Below are positions 1 to 8,005 of a stretch of DNA of 19,161 nt, in pieces. Position 1 is the stretch's first letter. Each line of letters starts with the position of its first letter. Position numbers and translations under genes: made by a program. The stretch comes from Klebsiella pneumoniae (GTDB taxonomy: Bacteria; Pseudomonadota; Gammaproteobacteria; Pseudomonadales; Azotimanducaceae): NCBI GenBank assembly GCA_945878745.1, contig CAMDVY010000010.1:1-19161 (forward strand), given 5' to 3'. The notes under the pieces were generated by a model. The model was not told the origin of the DNA and searched no databases. It saw only the letters and a program-made list of their open reading frames with translations.

Positions 1-174
1 AACACGGCCAACGCCAAGCTGGCTTGCAATCTCCTGATTCTGAAACCCGTCCGCTGCCAAGAACACAATGCTGGCGCGTTGCGCAAGCCTGACACTGGTT
101 TTCTTCGAGCGCGATAGCTTCAACAACTCCTTGCGTGCTGCTTCATCCAACTCGACCTTCGACGCGACTCGCAC
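1..174 (-). CDS. IS630-type transposase, N-terminal fragment (runs off left edge)
   Basis: This is the start of a DNA-binding transposase; 58 codons are visible and the frame is open to the window edge. The visible protein begins MRVASKVELDEAARKELLKL and continues through an RLAQRASIVFLAADG stretch to a helix-turn-helix ending QNQEIASQLGVGRV. That order (short N-terminal arm, RL..RA.IVL.AADG, then N.EIA..LGV) is typical of IS630-family or related transposases. I chose a GTG start at 174-172 because GGAGAG lies 5 nt upstream; no in-frame ATG exists between it and the upstream TAA. The catalytic DDE domain lies outside the window, so I cannot tell whether the element is intact. No terminal inverted repeat or TA duplication could be defined on the right side. 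Family assignment is by motif memory only. Confidence 0.7.
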   Translation of the reverse strand, partial: MRVASKVELDEAARKELLKLSRSKKTSVRLAQRASIVFLAADGFQNQEIASQLGVGRV

Positions 175-537
175 TTGTTCTCTCCAACACCCTGGTTGGT
201 AACAAGTTTACACCAGCACCCCTTTTATGTATTTGCATGAATGCATCAGTACACTAGACAACTGTTTGGAGCCACGGTGGTCAGCGAGTCGCCGACTGCG
301 ATCTTTCCGGCGATGAGGTTGCGGAGCACTAACGTGCATCTGTATCGAAACATCCTGCATTGCAAGTACCGAAAGATCGAACGCAGAAGGAGTAGGCGCA
401 GCGACCTACCGTCACAGCGCTCCATCAACCAGACCGACAGCGCGAATTGCGAAACCCTGGAAAAAGCTTGATGACTCCGAGCGATTAGGCTTGCTCCAAC
501 CCAATCGTTCACGCTGACCTTGCCGGATCCTCCTCCG
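175..537. other. Intergenic stretch without a recognisable gene
   Basis: About 360 bases separate the transposase start from the cobT stop. Short open frames exist on both strands (241-471 + and 246-554 -), but their translations are rich in Arg/Ser/Cys, resemble no family I know, and lack convincing ribosome binding sites. The part nearest the transposase (about 200-260) is AT-richer and may hold the end of the insertion sequence. No clear terminator for cobT was found. It may be decayed DNA left by insertion. Confidence 0.5.
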
Positions 538-2349
538 TCAGACCGGCACCTCAAACAGGGCTGCCAATTGCTCTGTCATGGCACCACCCAACTGCTCTGC
601 ATCCGTAATCGTTACCGCACGTTGGTAGTGGTGCGTCACGTCATGGCCAATGCCCACCGCAATCAACTCGACCGGAGAATGATTCTCGATCTGGTCGATC
701 GCGTACTTGAGGTGCTGTTCAAGGTAATTGCTGGGGTTGACGAGCAACGTTGAATTGTCGACTGGCAGGCCATCGGAAATCACCATCAGGACCTTTCGGT
801 CTTCACTGCGGGTAACAATCCGGTTATGCGCCCAGATCAGCGCTTCGCCGTCGATGTTTTCCTTCAGCAGTTCCTCGCGCATCATCAGTCCGATATTGCG
901 CTTGCAACGATGCCACGTATCGTCCGCCGCCTTGTAGATGATGTGTCTGACATCATTCAATCGACCGGGATTCGCAGGCTTGCCAGCGTTGATCCACTTC
1001 TCGCGAGACTGGCCACCGCGCCATGCCCGCGTCGTGAACCCAAGGATTTCCACCCGCACCGAACAACGCTCCAGGGTTCGGCCAAGAATGTCGGCGCACA
1101 TGGCTGCAATCGTGATCGAGCGACCGCGCATCGAACCGGAACTGTCGATCAGCAGCGTGACGACGGTGTCGCGGAACTTGGTTTCCTTTTCCTGCTTGTA
1201 GGCCAGCGGATTCATGGGATCGACGATTACCTGGGAAAGTCTCGCGCTATCAAGAATCCCCTCTTCAAGATCAAATTCCCAACTTCGATTCTGGCGCGCC
1301 ATGAGCCGTCGCTGCAGGCGGTTGGCAAGCTTTGAAGTGGCATGCTGGAGCGGCAACAGCTGCTGATCCAGCATCGCCCGCAGGCGAATCATCTCGTCCG
1401 GATCACACAGGTCTTCAGCGCGGATGATCTCGTCGAAGTCGTGTGTATACGCCTGGTAGTTGAAGTCGACAGAGATTCTGCCGGCATCATCCGGCACCTG
1501 GGTCGGCGCTTCATCAGGATCCGCCTCAGCCCCGAGTTCATCCATATCCATGTCGGCGTCCATCTCCACCATGGTGGAGTCGCCTTCGGATGATTCTTCT
1601 GAAGCACCGTCTTCATCGAGCACTACGTCTTCCGGTGATGCATCGCTGTTGGCGTCATCACTTTCGTTCACGGTTTCGATATCGTTTTCGCTGGGTTCGC
1701 CTTCCTGTTGATCTTCCAGATCGGCTGCCAGACCAAGATCGGCGATCAGACGTCGGCCGACGCGCGCGAACTGGTTCTGATCGAACAGGCAGTCTTTCAT
1801 CGCCTCGATGTCTGCGCCGGCGCGCTCCATCACATAGTCACGCCAGAAGCGAACCACGTTTTCTGCTGATGGTGGCAAGGGTCGCCCAGTCAGTTCCTGG
1901 CGAACCAACAGCCCAACAGCAACACTGAGCGGCGCCTCAGTCTCTGTGGTGATGGTATCGAAAGCTGCCTGCTTGCACTGGACTTCAAGGCTGGCATCGA
2001 GATTGCGCCCTACACCTTCCATGCGCAGCGCACCAATCGAGGCTACCCGGGCATCTTCGATCCACTGGAACATTTCCTGCGCAGGACCACCACCACCCGG
2101 TGCAAGATTTGCGTGCACAGCCTGATCATGCCAGCGCAGGTTGAGGGCAAACTGGTCGCCAATGCCACGGATAGCACAGATCTGATCATCAGTTGCCCCG
2201 AGGGAAGGCAATGGCACACGGATGTGATTGCCACGCGCCGCAGGTGCGCCATGACCAAACGTCACTTCCAGCTCGTCATTGCTGGCAATGGCGCGCATGG
2301 TGGCAGTCATCGCACGCTTGAACGGCTCGAGCGGGCTCTCTTCAGCCAT
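538..2349 (-). CDS. cobT: Aerobic cobaltochelatase subunit CobT
   Basis: CobT partners with the AAA+ protein CobS and the large subunit CobN to insert cobalt into hydrogenobyrinate a,c-diamide in the aerobic cobalamin pathway, in the cytoplasm. The 603-residue protein has the family layout: a conserved N-terminal domain (about 1-205), a very acidic low-complexity linker (about 211-290, mostly D/E/S), and a C-terminal von Willebrand A domain whose metal-ion site is seen as LLIDSSGSM (DSSGS at 402-406), followed by MVISDGLPVDNST. Length fits the family. The ATG at 2349 gives the expected N-terminus; only a loose purine run (AAAGAGAG) precedes it. It lies 28 nt after cobS on the same strand, so the two are surely one transcript. 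CobN is not encoded here. Identification is firm. Confidence 0.95.
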   Translation of the reverse strand: MAEESPLEPFKRAMTATMRAIASNDELEVTFGHGAPAARGNHIRVPLPSLGATDDQICAIRGIGDQFALNLRWHDQAVHANLAPGGGGPAQEMFQWIEDARVASIGALRMEGVGRNLDASLEVQCKQAAFDTITTETEAPLSVAVGLLVRQELTGRPLPPSAENVVRFWRDYVMERAGADIEAMKDCLFDQNQFARVGRRLIADLGLAADLEDQQEGEPSENDIETVNESDDANSDASPEDVVLDEDGASEESSEGDSTMVEMDADMDMDELGAEADPDEAPTQVPDDAGRISVDFNYQAYTHDFDEIIRAEDLCDPDEMIRLRAMLDQQLLPLQHATSKLANRLQRRLMARQNRSWEFDLEEGILDSARLSQVIVDPMNPLAYKQEKETKFRDTVVTLLIDSSGSMRGRSITIAAMCADILGRTLERCSVRVEILGFTTRAWRGGQSREKWINAGKPANPGRLNDVRHIIYKAADDTWHRCKRNIGLMMREELLKENIDGEALIWAHNRIVTRSEDRKVLMVISDGLPVDNSTLLVNPSNYLEQHLKYAIDQIENHSPVELIAVGIGHDVTHHYQRAVTITDAEQLGGAMTEQLAALFEVPV

Positions 2350-2377
2350 GGCTATCTGCTCTCTTTCGTTCCGGGTA

Positions 2378-3379
2378 TCAGGACGTCTTCAGCGTGATGC
2401 CGGCGGTTGCATCACCCAGATCCTCACCCATGCAGCGCTGGTAATATTCGGCAACGATCGGTCGCTCCAGCTCATCGCACTTGTTGAGGAAGGTCACGCG
2501 GAACGCAAAGCCGATATCACCAAAGATCTCAGCGTTCTGCGCCCAGGTGAGGACCGTTCGTGGTGACATCACCACCGACACATCACCGTTGATGAACCCC
2601 CGGCGACTCAGTTCGGCAACGCTCACCATGTTGGAGATGGTGCGGCGACCTCGATCAGATCCGGAGTAACTCTTGGCCTTGCCGAGCACGATCGCCATCT
2701 CCTGATCGTGAGGCAGATAGTTCAGCGTGGTGACAATACTCCAGCGATCCATCTGACCCTGGTTGATCTGCTGTGTGCCGTGGTACAGCCCGGTGGTATC
2801 ACCCAGTCCAATGGTGTTGGTCGTGCTGAACAGCCGGAAAAAGGGGTGCGGCTGAATCACTCGGTTCTGGTCGAGCAGGGTCAGCTTGCCCTCTACTTCC
2901 AGGACCCGCTGAATCACAAACATGACGTCGGGGCGGCCAGCGTCATATTCATCAAACACCAGCGCGACCGGATGCTGCAGTGCCCACGGCAGAATGCCTT
3001 CCTTGAACGCCGTTATCTGTTTGCCATCCTTCAGAACGATGGCGTCTTTGCCTACCAGATCGATACGACTGATATGGCTGTCGAGGTTTACCCGGACACA
3101 AGGCCAGTTCAGCCGAGCGGCCACCTGCTCAATGTGCGTCGATTTACCGGTACCGTGATAACCCTGGATCATCACCCGCCGGTTATGCGTGAAACCCGCC
3201 AGAATCGACAGCGTGGTATCGCGATCGAAGATATAGTCGGCGTCAATGGCAGGCACGTGGGACGTGCGTTGGGAAAAGGCGGGCACTGCCAGATCCAGAT
3301 TGATACCAAAGGCTTCGCGAACGCTGACAGTGGTGTCCGGAACCATATCCGGTGACAAACCCGATTGATCTAAACTCAC
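2378..3379 (-). CDS. cobS: Aerobic cobaltochelatase ATPase subunit CobS
   Basis: CobS is the AAA+ ATPase that forms the ring with CobT and drives cobalt insertion by CobN. The protein shows Walker A GYHGTGKST (residues 73-81), the segment RVNLDSHISRIDLVGKDAIV, Walker B ALVFDEYDAG (139-148), and RLFSTTNTIGLGDTTGLYHG (sensor region), all close to known CobS proteins. I set the start at GTG 3379-3377, giving 333 residues as is usual: AGGA stands 6 nt upstream and the protein then opens MSLDQSG...PDTTVSVREAFGI. An in-frame ATG at 3484 would add 35 residues with no family similarity and lies upstream of the likely promoter (TACAAT at 3428-3423). First gene of the cobST unit; divergent from the phosphatase gene at 3505. 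Confidence 0.95.
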   Translation of the reverse strand: MSLDQSGLSPDMVPDTTVSVREAFGINLDLAVPAFSQRTSHVPAIDADYIFDRDTTLSILAGFTHNRRVMIQGYHGTGKSTHIEQVAARLNWPCVRVNLDSHISRIDLVGKDAIVLKDGKQITAFKEGILPWALQHPVALVFDEYDAGRPDVMFVIQRVLEVEGKLTLLDQNRVIQPHPFFRLFSTTNTIGLGDTTGLYHGTQQINQGQMDRWSIVTTLNYLPHDQEMAIVLGKAKSYSGSDRGRRTISNMVSVAELSRRGFINGDVSVVMSPRTVLTWAQNAEIFGDIGFAFRVTFLNKCDELERPIVAEYYQRCMGEDLGDATAGITLKTS

Positions 3380-3422
3380 GGCTGTTCCTATCTCTACTGG
3401 TTCGAAAGTGACAAAGCGGGCT

Positions 3423-3451
3423 ATTGTACGTGCGCAATCCGAGATTGTCCG
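3423..3451 (-). promoter_or_regulatory. Candidate sigma-70 promoter for cobST
   Basis: Read on the minus strand, CGGACA (3451-3446) and TACAAT (3428-3423) are separated by 17 nt. Transcription would start near 3416 and leave a leader of about 37 nt before the GTG start of cobS. The match is four of six at -35 and five of six at -10. No cobalamin riboswitch was recognised in this short leader. Confidence 0.4.
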
Positions 3452-3504
3452 CTCACCAATGAGCCCATCCTCTGCAAAGAACACAAGGAAAATTCGTAAC
3501 AGTC

Positions 3505-4053
3505 ATGGCCAGGCTCTATCTCGTTCGTCACGGGCGCGCCACTGCAGGCATCGCCGAGAATATTGATCCCGGTCTGGATGATCTGGGCCGGCGACAGTCC
3601 GAACTGGCTGCCGAGTCACTCACACGACTGAGTCCGATTCCCCTGTTCGCGTCCCCGCTCCTGCGCGCGAGGCAAACCGCCGAACCCCTGCAGGCTCGAT
3701 GGGGTGTCGATGTACGGATTGAGCCGCGAGTGGCGGAAATACCCTTTCAATCGACCGATCTGGCCGCACGCGCAGCGTGGCTGCAGAGTGTCATGTCCGG
3801 CCGCTGGTCCGAGCTTGGCGAATTCTGGCAATCGTGGCGCACCAACATCCTGCACTGCATGCTCGAACAAACCGCCGACACCATCTACTTTTCGCATTTC
3901 ATCGCTATCAACGCAGCCGTCGGGCATGCGCTCAATGACGACCGCATGGTCGTGTTTCGACCCGATAATGCATCGATTACCGTGTTGTCGAACGACGGGG
4001 GGAGCCTCTCGGTGATCGAACTGGGCGGAGAAGCGGTCACCAAGGTGAACTGA
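3505..4053 (+). CDS. Histidine phosphatase superfamily protein (phosphoglycerate mutase-like)
   Basis: This is a 182-residue member of the histidine phosphatase (RHG) superfamily. The phosphohistidine motif LYLVRHG has its His at residue 9, the second arginine motif is ASPLLRARQTAEPL (49-62), an acidic residue follows in VAEIPF, and the second catalytic histidine is in IYFSHFIAIN (His131). The catalytic core is therefore intact. The substrate cannot be read from the sequence: relatives include phosphoglycerate mutases, the protein phosphatase SixA and alpha-ribazole phosphatase CobC. The gene diverges from cobS, which makes a cobalamin role conceivable, but it lacks hallmarks I would call specific to CobC. 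The start ATG has only a distant AAGGA (15 nt away). It converges with holA, with 35 nt between the stops and no clear terminator. Confidence 0.85.
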   Translation: MARLYLVRHGRATAGIAENIDPGLDDLGRRQSELAAESLTRLSPIPLFASPLLRARQTAEPLQARWGVDVRIEPRVAEIPFQSTDLAARAAWLQSVMSGRWSELGEFWQSWRTNILHCMLEQTADTIYFSHFIAINAAVGHALNDDRMVVFRPDNASITVLSNDGGSLSVIELGGEAVTKVN

Positions 4054-4088
4054 ATCACCGCTTGTGCGATTCGCTGCTTGAGTGGGAG

Positions 4089-5087
4089 CTAGTAACGAAT
4101 CAACCAAGGTCGCAGTTCGGCGATATCCGGCAGCGTCTTGCCGCACAGATTGACCGACAAACTGGTCAGGCTCTCCCACGCATCTCCGAGCAGCTGCCCT
4201 TTGCCTTGCTGATCGATCAGTGCACATTGCGCCAGCACCCTGGAGATCGACCCCGCCCGCTTGCGAAAGCCAGGCAAGGCACGCTGCTGACGCGGTGGCA
4301 TCCAGTCACCTTTGTCCGCCCTTCGAAGCGCGCTCGTCAATAAGTACAAAGGTCCGAACAGACTCTGGCCTTCCTGCTCAAGACCGGCAAGGACACGAAC
4401 AACCCGAGTGGCTTCGCCCGCAAACACGGCATCAACATAGGCGAAACCTGAATGGTGACTTGAATCTTCAAGCAGCTCAGCCAGCGCTTCTCGACTGATC
4501 GGTGACACCAGACCACTGAGCTTGAGACGTTCGATTTCCTGCACGGCAGCCAGTGAATTGCCTTCCATCATGTCGGCAAAAAATTCCAGTGCATCCCGGT
4601 CGAGCTTGAGACCTGCCTTGCGCAATCGATCCGTCAGCCAGCCTGGAAACGCCCCGGCTTCGATCGCTCGAATGGTGACCACGAGGCCACCTTGATCAAT
4701 CGCCTTGAACCACGCCGCGTTGCGCTGCTCCTTTCGAAGCTCAGGCGTGCGAATCAGCACCCGGGTGTCGGGATTGGGAGAAGACACCAGCATTTTCAGG
4801 ATCTGTGCGGCGGATTGCCCGTCCATCCGCAAGGCCTGCATACGCAGGTCAATGATCTTTCTACCGCCAAACAGCGACATGCTTTGCGCTTCTTCAAGCA
4901 GTGATTCCCAGACAAACCCGCTTTCTGCAAACCGTACGTCACGTTCGTCAAAGCCCGCCGTGCGAGCGCTTGTCAGCACCTGATCACAGGCTTCTTCAAC
5001 CAGCAACGTCTCATCACCGCAGATCAGAACCACCGGCGGAATGTCGGCTTTCAGCGCGTCCCGAAGGTCCCGACCTTCAACCTGCAT
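4089..5087 (-). CDS. holA: DNA polymerase III delta subunit (clamp-loader)
   Basis: HolA is the delta subunit of the clamp loader, which opens the beta sliding clamp during replication. The 332-residue protein has the expected N-terminus (MQVEGRDLRDAL, then PVVLICGDETLLVEEACD), the LFGGRKIIDLRM segment of the first domain, the DMMEGNSLAAVQEIERLKL helix region and the ALLTSAL-like C-terminal part (PLYLLTSALRRA). Length is close to the E. coli protein. The ATG at 5087 lies inside the end of lptE, an 11-nt overlap that suggests translational coupling. It is the last gene of the long minus-strand block; the nadD often found next in other gammaproteobacteria is absent, replaced by a convergent phosphatase gene. 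Confidence 0.93.
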   Translation of the reverse strand: MQVEGRDLRDALKADIPPVVLICGDETLLVEEACDQVLTSARTAGFDERDVRFAESGFVWESLLEEAQSMSLFGGRKIIDLRMQALRMDGQSAAQILKMLVSSPNPDTRVLIRTPELRKEQRNAAWFKAIDQGGLVVTIRAIEAGAFPGWLTDRLRKAGLKLDRDALEFFADMMEGNSLAAVQEIERLKLSGLVSPISREALAELLEDSSHHSGFAYVDAVFAGEATRVVRVLAGLEQEGQSLFGPLYLLTSALRRADKGDWMPPRQQRALPGFRKRAGSISRVLAQCALIDQQGKGQLLGDAWESLTSLSVNLCGKTLPDIAELRPWLIRY

Positions 5088-5640
5088 CAGGAGCGGGAGC
5101 TGCAGGCGGTGAAGGCGGCGTAGGCGGTAACGCTGCAGATGCTCCCTGATTGCGGGCGACCGCGTTGACGGTTCGTAACAACGCCTGACCCACCTCGGCG
5201 CGCAATTCCCGCTGAATCAGCGATTGCTCTTCGCTATTGCTGGTGAGGTTGTTGCGGTCAACACGAAAGACCCGGGTGCGATTGATCCACTGCGCCGGTG
5301 CCAACTCGATGCCGGCACCATTGGTGATGCGCACATTCACACCGACTTCGAGTTCATATTCGGCCACCCGAGCATTGCCGGTCGTCGAAACAGCGCGCTG
5401 GAGATCGCGCTCTTCCAGTACTTCAACCACCACGTCGGCTGCTGAGCGGCTGGCGGATTCCGCCACGCCCGCGCCCTTGAGCATGCGTCGCAGGTCCGCA
5501 GCGAACGAACTGGTATCACTGGCAGCAATGAAATAGTTCTCGAACGCAGCGTCGACATCGTAAGAACGCAAATGGAAGCCACAACCGGCGAACAGGAGCA
5601 GCAGGGCACAGAGATTGAGTCGTATGAAGATCTGTTTCAT
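5077..5640 (-). CDS. lptE: LPS-assembly lipoprotein LptE
   Basis: LptE is the outer-membrane lipoprotein that plugs LptD and helps insert lipopolysaccharide at the cell surface. The 187-residue protein starts with a lipoprotein signal (MKQIFIRLNLCALLLLFAGC) with lipobox LFAGC, followed directly by GFHLRSYD, the family hallmark. I chose the ATG at 5640 because it places the lipobox correctly; an upstream ATG at 5763 would prepend 41 unrelated residues. No strong ribosome binding site is seen. The C-terminus is an unusual low-complexity proline/alanine tail (about the last 20 residues, SAALPPTPPSPPAAPAPDAG) that overlaps the holA start. Here the gene follows lnt by 53 nt, without the leuS that commonly precedes lptE. 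Confidence 0.93.
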   Translation of the reverse strand: MKQIFIRLNLCALLLLFAGCGFHLRSYDVDAAFENYFIAASDTSSFAADLRRMLKGAGVAESASRSAADVVVEVLEERDLQRAVSTTGNARVAEYELEVGVNVRITNGAGIELAPAQWINRTRVFRVDRNNLTSNSEEQSLIQRELRAEVGQALLRTVNAVARNQGASAALPPTPPSPPAAPAPDAG

Positions 5641-5693
5641 GTAGACACGAATGTTGCAGGACCGGTGCAGCATACCATCAGGTCGCAAACGCA

Positions 5694-7151
5694 TCAGCGA
5701 GCAGGTTGTCGGGTCGCAAACGCCAGCCCCAGAATAAAAAAGCTCAGCAGCAGAACAGGCCAATTCCCGGCTTGCTGGAACGGTGTTGAGCCCGTGACCG
5801 CGCGGAACGAACCCTGCAGAACGTCTGCCTGAAATTGCGGCAGCGACGCCGTGATCCCGCCCCTCGGATCGATGATGCCCGTGACGCCATTGTTGGTGGC
5901 ACGCAAGATCCAGCGCCCCGTCTCACGTGCCCGCATTTGCGCGAGCTGCATGTGTTGCAGCGGTCCGATGCTGGAACCAAACCAGGTGTCGTTGGAAATC
6001 GTCAGGAGGACATCTGCGCCCACGCTCTGTACACGAACCGTTTCCGGATAGGCAATCTCGTAGCAGATCAACATCGCGGCGCGCAGGTTTTTCAGCTGCA
6101 ACAGTGGCTGATCCGATCCACCCGCACTGAAGCCAGACATGGGCAGGTCAAAAAACGCGATCAGTCCACGAAGCAAACCCTCGAGCGGGACATATTCGCC
6201 GAAGGGGACCAGATCCTGTTTTCGATATTGCCCCTGTGCCGCACCCACGGCAATCACGCCGTTGTAGACATAGACGTCGCCATCGATCCGTTCGGCGAGC
6301 GGGATACCTGTCACCAGGGCCGTCTCGGTACGGACCCCTTGCCGATGCAGTTGCGTGAGCAACGCTTCAGCTTCGTGCGCCCAGTAGGTTACCGCCCCTT
6401 CCGGCCAGACGATCACATCGGCCTTGCCCCACCAGGGCGCGCTCATTTGCACATGCGTACGAACAATGGCGTCACGTTGATCTGCATTCCATTTCACCGA
6501 CTGCTCGGTGTTTCCCTGGACCAGCGCGGCGGAATAGGTCTCACCGGGAGTCGTCCACTCAACTCGATCTGCCAGCCAGCCCACGAGCAGCGTGAGGAGA
6601 ATTACCGGAAATGCCAGGCGTGGTGACCGCAGTCCCGAACTGCCCGCCACTCCAATGAGAACCACCGCTGCGCTGACGAGAAACACCCCGCCCAGTGGCG
6701 CGAGCCCGGCCAGTGGTGTTGCCAATTGGCTATAACCCGCAAACAACCACGGGAATCCGGTGAGAAACCAGGTCCAGAACCACTCGAATAGTACCCAGGT
6801 GGCAACAAAGAGCAGCCAGTTCAACCACTCACGTTCGCTTCTGAGCGCCATGAACAGTCGCAACTGCACAAGATATGACAAAGACATGAACGTGACCATC
6901 AGCAGCACGAGGCCACCTGCGAGCACTGGGCTCGCACTCCCATAAACATGGATGCTGACATACACCCACGATAGTCCGACGCCAAACTTGGCCAGGCCAA
7001 ACCCGAGTGCGATTCGATTCACCGCCTCGGGCTTCAGCGTCAACAGCGTATAGAGACCACCCGCGGACACAAACGCCAGCGGCCAGAAGTTGAACGGCGC
7101 CAGCGACAGAACCAGCGCGCCGCCGCACAGCGCGGCGACCAGGAAGATCAT
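5694..7151 (-). CDS. lnt: Apolipoprotein N-acyltransferase
   Basis: Lnt is the inner-membrane enzyme that adds the third acyl chain to the N-terminal cysteine of lipoproteins. The 485-residue protein begins with several hydrophobic segments (about 1-190, e.g. LVAALCGGALVLSLAPFNFW), followed by a periplasmic nitrilase-like domain. The catalytic triad is complete: Glu251 in VIVWPEGAV, Lys311 in YRKQDLVPFGEYVP and Cys363 in AMLICYEIAYPE, with the later TISNDTWFG and RATNNGVTG motifs. A last hydrophobic helix precedes the C-terminus. Its ATG overlaps the corC stop in an ATGA arrangement (7151-7148), so translation is probably coupled. Both lptE and the alanine-rich lipoprotein at 16315 are plausible substrates. 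Confidence 0.96.
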   Translation of the reverse strand: MIFLVAALCGGALVLSLAPFNFWPLAFVSAGGLYTLLTLKPEAVNRIALGFGLAKFGVGLSWVYVSIHVYGSASPVLAGGLVLLMVTFMSLSYLVQLRLFMALRSEREWLNWLLFVATWVLFEWFWTWFLTGFPWLFAGYSQLATPLAGLAPLGGVFLVSAAVVLIGVAGSSGLRSPRLAFPVILLTLLVGWLADRVEWTTPGETYSAALVQGNTEQSVKWNADQRDAIVRTHVQMSAPWWGKADVIVWPEGAVTYWAHEAEALLTQLHRQGVRTETALVTGIPLAERIDGDVYVYNGVIAVGAAQGQYRKQDLVPFGEYVPLEGLLRGLIAFFDLPMSGFSAGGSDQPLLQLKNLRAAMLICYEIAYPETVRVQSVGADVLLTISNDTWFGSSIGPLQHMQLAQMRARETGRWILRATNNGVTGIIDPRGGITASLPQFQADVLQGSFRAVTGSTPFQQAGNWPVLLLSFFILGLAFATRQPAR

Positions 7152-8005
7152 GCGTCGACGCGAACGCGCAATAGTCGCAAGCGACGAGAATCCGAGTTCA
7201 ATACCCGGAATTCGTATTCGCCGAGCACTGTCCGCTCACCTCGCTTGGGCAGATGTCCAAACGCCTGCAGCACGATACCGCCGATGGTATCGAACTCGTC
7301 ATCCTCGAAGCGGGTTTTGAAGTGCTCGTTGAAGTCCTCAATGGTCGTCTCGGCTTTGACGACATACCAGCCATCTGTCATCGGCTTGATGCCACCCGCG
7401 TCATCAACATCGTGTTCGTCTTCGATTTCCCCAACAATCTGTTCGAGGACATCTTCAATCGTGACCACACCGGCGACCTGCCCGTATTCATCCACCACGA
7501 CCGCCATGTGGTTGCGATTGGCACGAAATTCTTCGAGCAGAACGTTGAGGCGCTTGCTTTCCGGGATCGCGGTCGCTTGCCGCATGTGGTCCTTGATGTC
7601 GAATTGCTCACGACCACCATCAAGCAGAAGACGTATCAGATCCTTGGCATGCAGGATGCCCTTCACATCGTCCAGGTCGCTCCCAACCACCGGAAATCGC
7701 GAGTGCTGGGTGCTCACGATCACCTTGATGATGTCGTCCAGCGAATCGTTTTCCCGCATGAAAGCGAGCTGCGAGCGTGGCACCATGATGTCCCGCGCCT
7801 GCATTTCAGAAACGCCAATCGCGCCATAGATGATATTGAGCGCACCCGCATCGACAAGCTGTCGTTCTGCCGCATCGCGCAGCATTTCCAGCAGTTCTGC
7901 ACGCGTTTCCGGTTCATCACTGAACAAGCTCACAAACCAGTCGTAGACGCCCCGCCGCTGTGATTCGGGCCGCAATTCTTCTGTCGTCTGTCGTTGTTCG
8001 CTCAT
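7148..8005 (-). CDS. corC: CorC/YbeX family CBS-domain protein
   Basis: The 285-residue protein has a short N-terminal region (1-60), a pair of CBS domains (about 65-195; motifs ARDIMVPRSQLAFM, HSRFPVVGSDLDDVKGILHA, HMAVVVDEYGQVAGVVTIED) and a C-terminal CorC_HlyC transporter-associated domain (about 205-283, DEFDTIGGIVLQAFGHLPKRGE). It has no membrane segment, as in E. coli YbeX. Family members have been linked to magnesium/cobalt efflux and, for YbeX, to ribosome metabolism; the precise role is not settled. It overlaps both neighbours by 4 nt (ATGA with ybeY at 8005-8002 and with lnt at 7151-7148). Confidence 0.94.
   Translation of the reverse strand: MSEQRQTTEELRPESQRRGVYDWFVSLFSDEPETRAELLEMLRDAAERQLVDAGALNIIYGAIGVSEMQARDIMVPRSQLAFMRENDSLDDIIKVIVSTQHSRFPVVGSDLDDVKGILHAKDLIRLLLDGGREQFDIKDHMRQATAIPESKRLNVLLEEFRANRNHMAVVVDEYGQVAGVVTIEDVLEQIVGEIEDEHDVDDAGGIKPMTDGWYVVKAETTIEDFNEHFKTRFEDDEFDTIGGIVLQAFGHLPKRGERTVLGEYEFRVLNSDSRRLRLLRVRVDA

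Noticed and set aside
246..554. Minus-strand open frame of 102 codons after cobT
   Set aside because: It begins inside cobT in another frame, resembles no known family, and its composition looks like translated noncoding sequence.
2708..3355. Plus-strand open frame of 215 codons opposite cobS
   Set aside because: Antisense shadow produced by the codon bias of cobS; no family resemblance.
3380..3484. N-terminal extension of CobS from ATG 3484
   Set aside because: The added 35 residues do not match the family, and a likely promoter lies downstream of that ATG; GTG 3379 has AGGA at good spacing.
5641..5763. N-terminal extension of LptE from ATG 5763
   Set aside because: It would place 41 unrelated residues before the lipoprotein signal and overlap the end of lnt.
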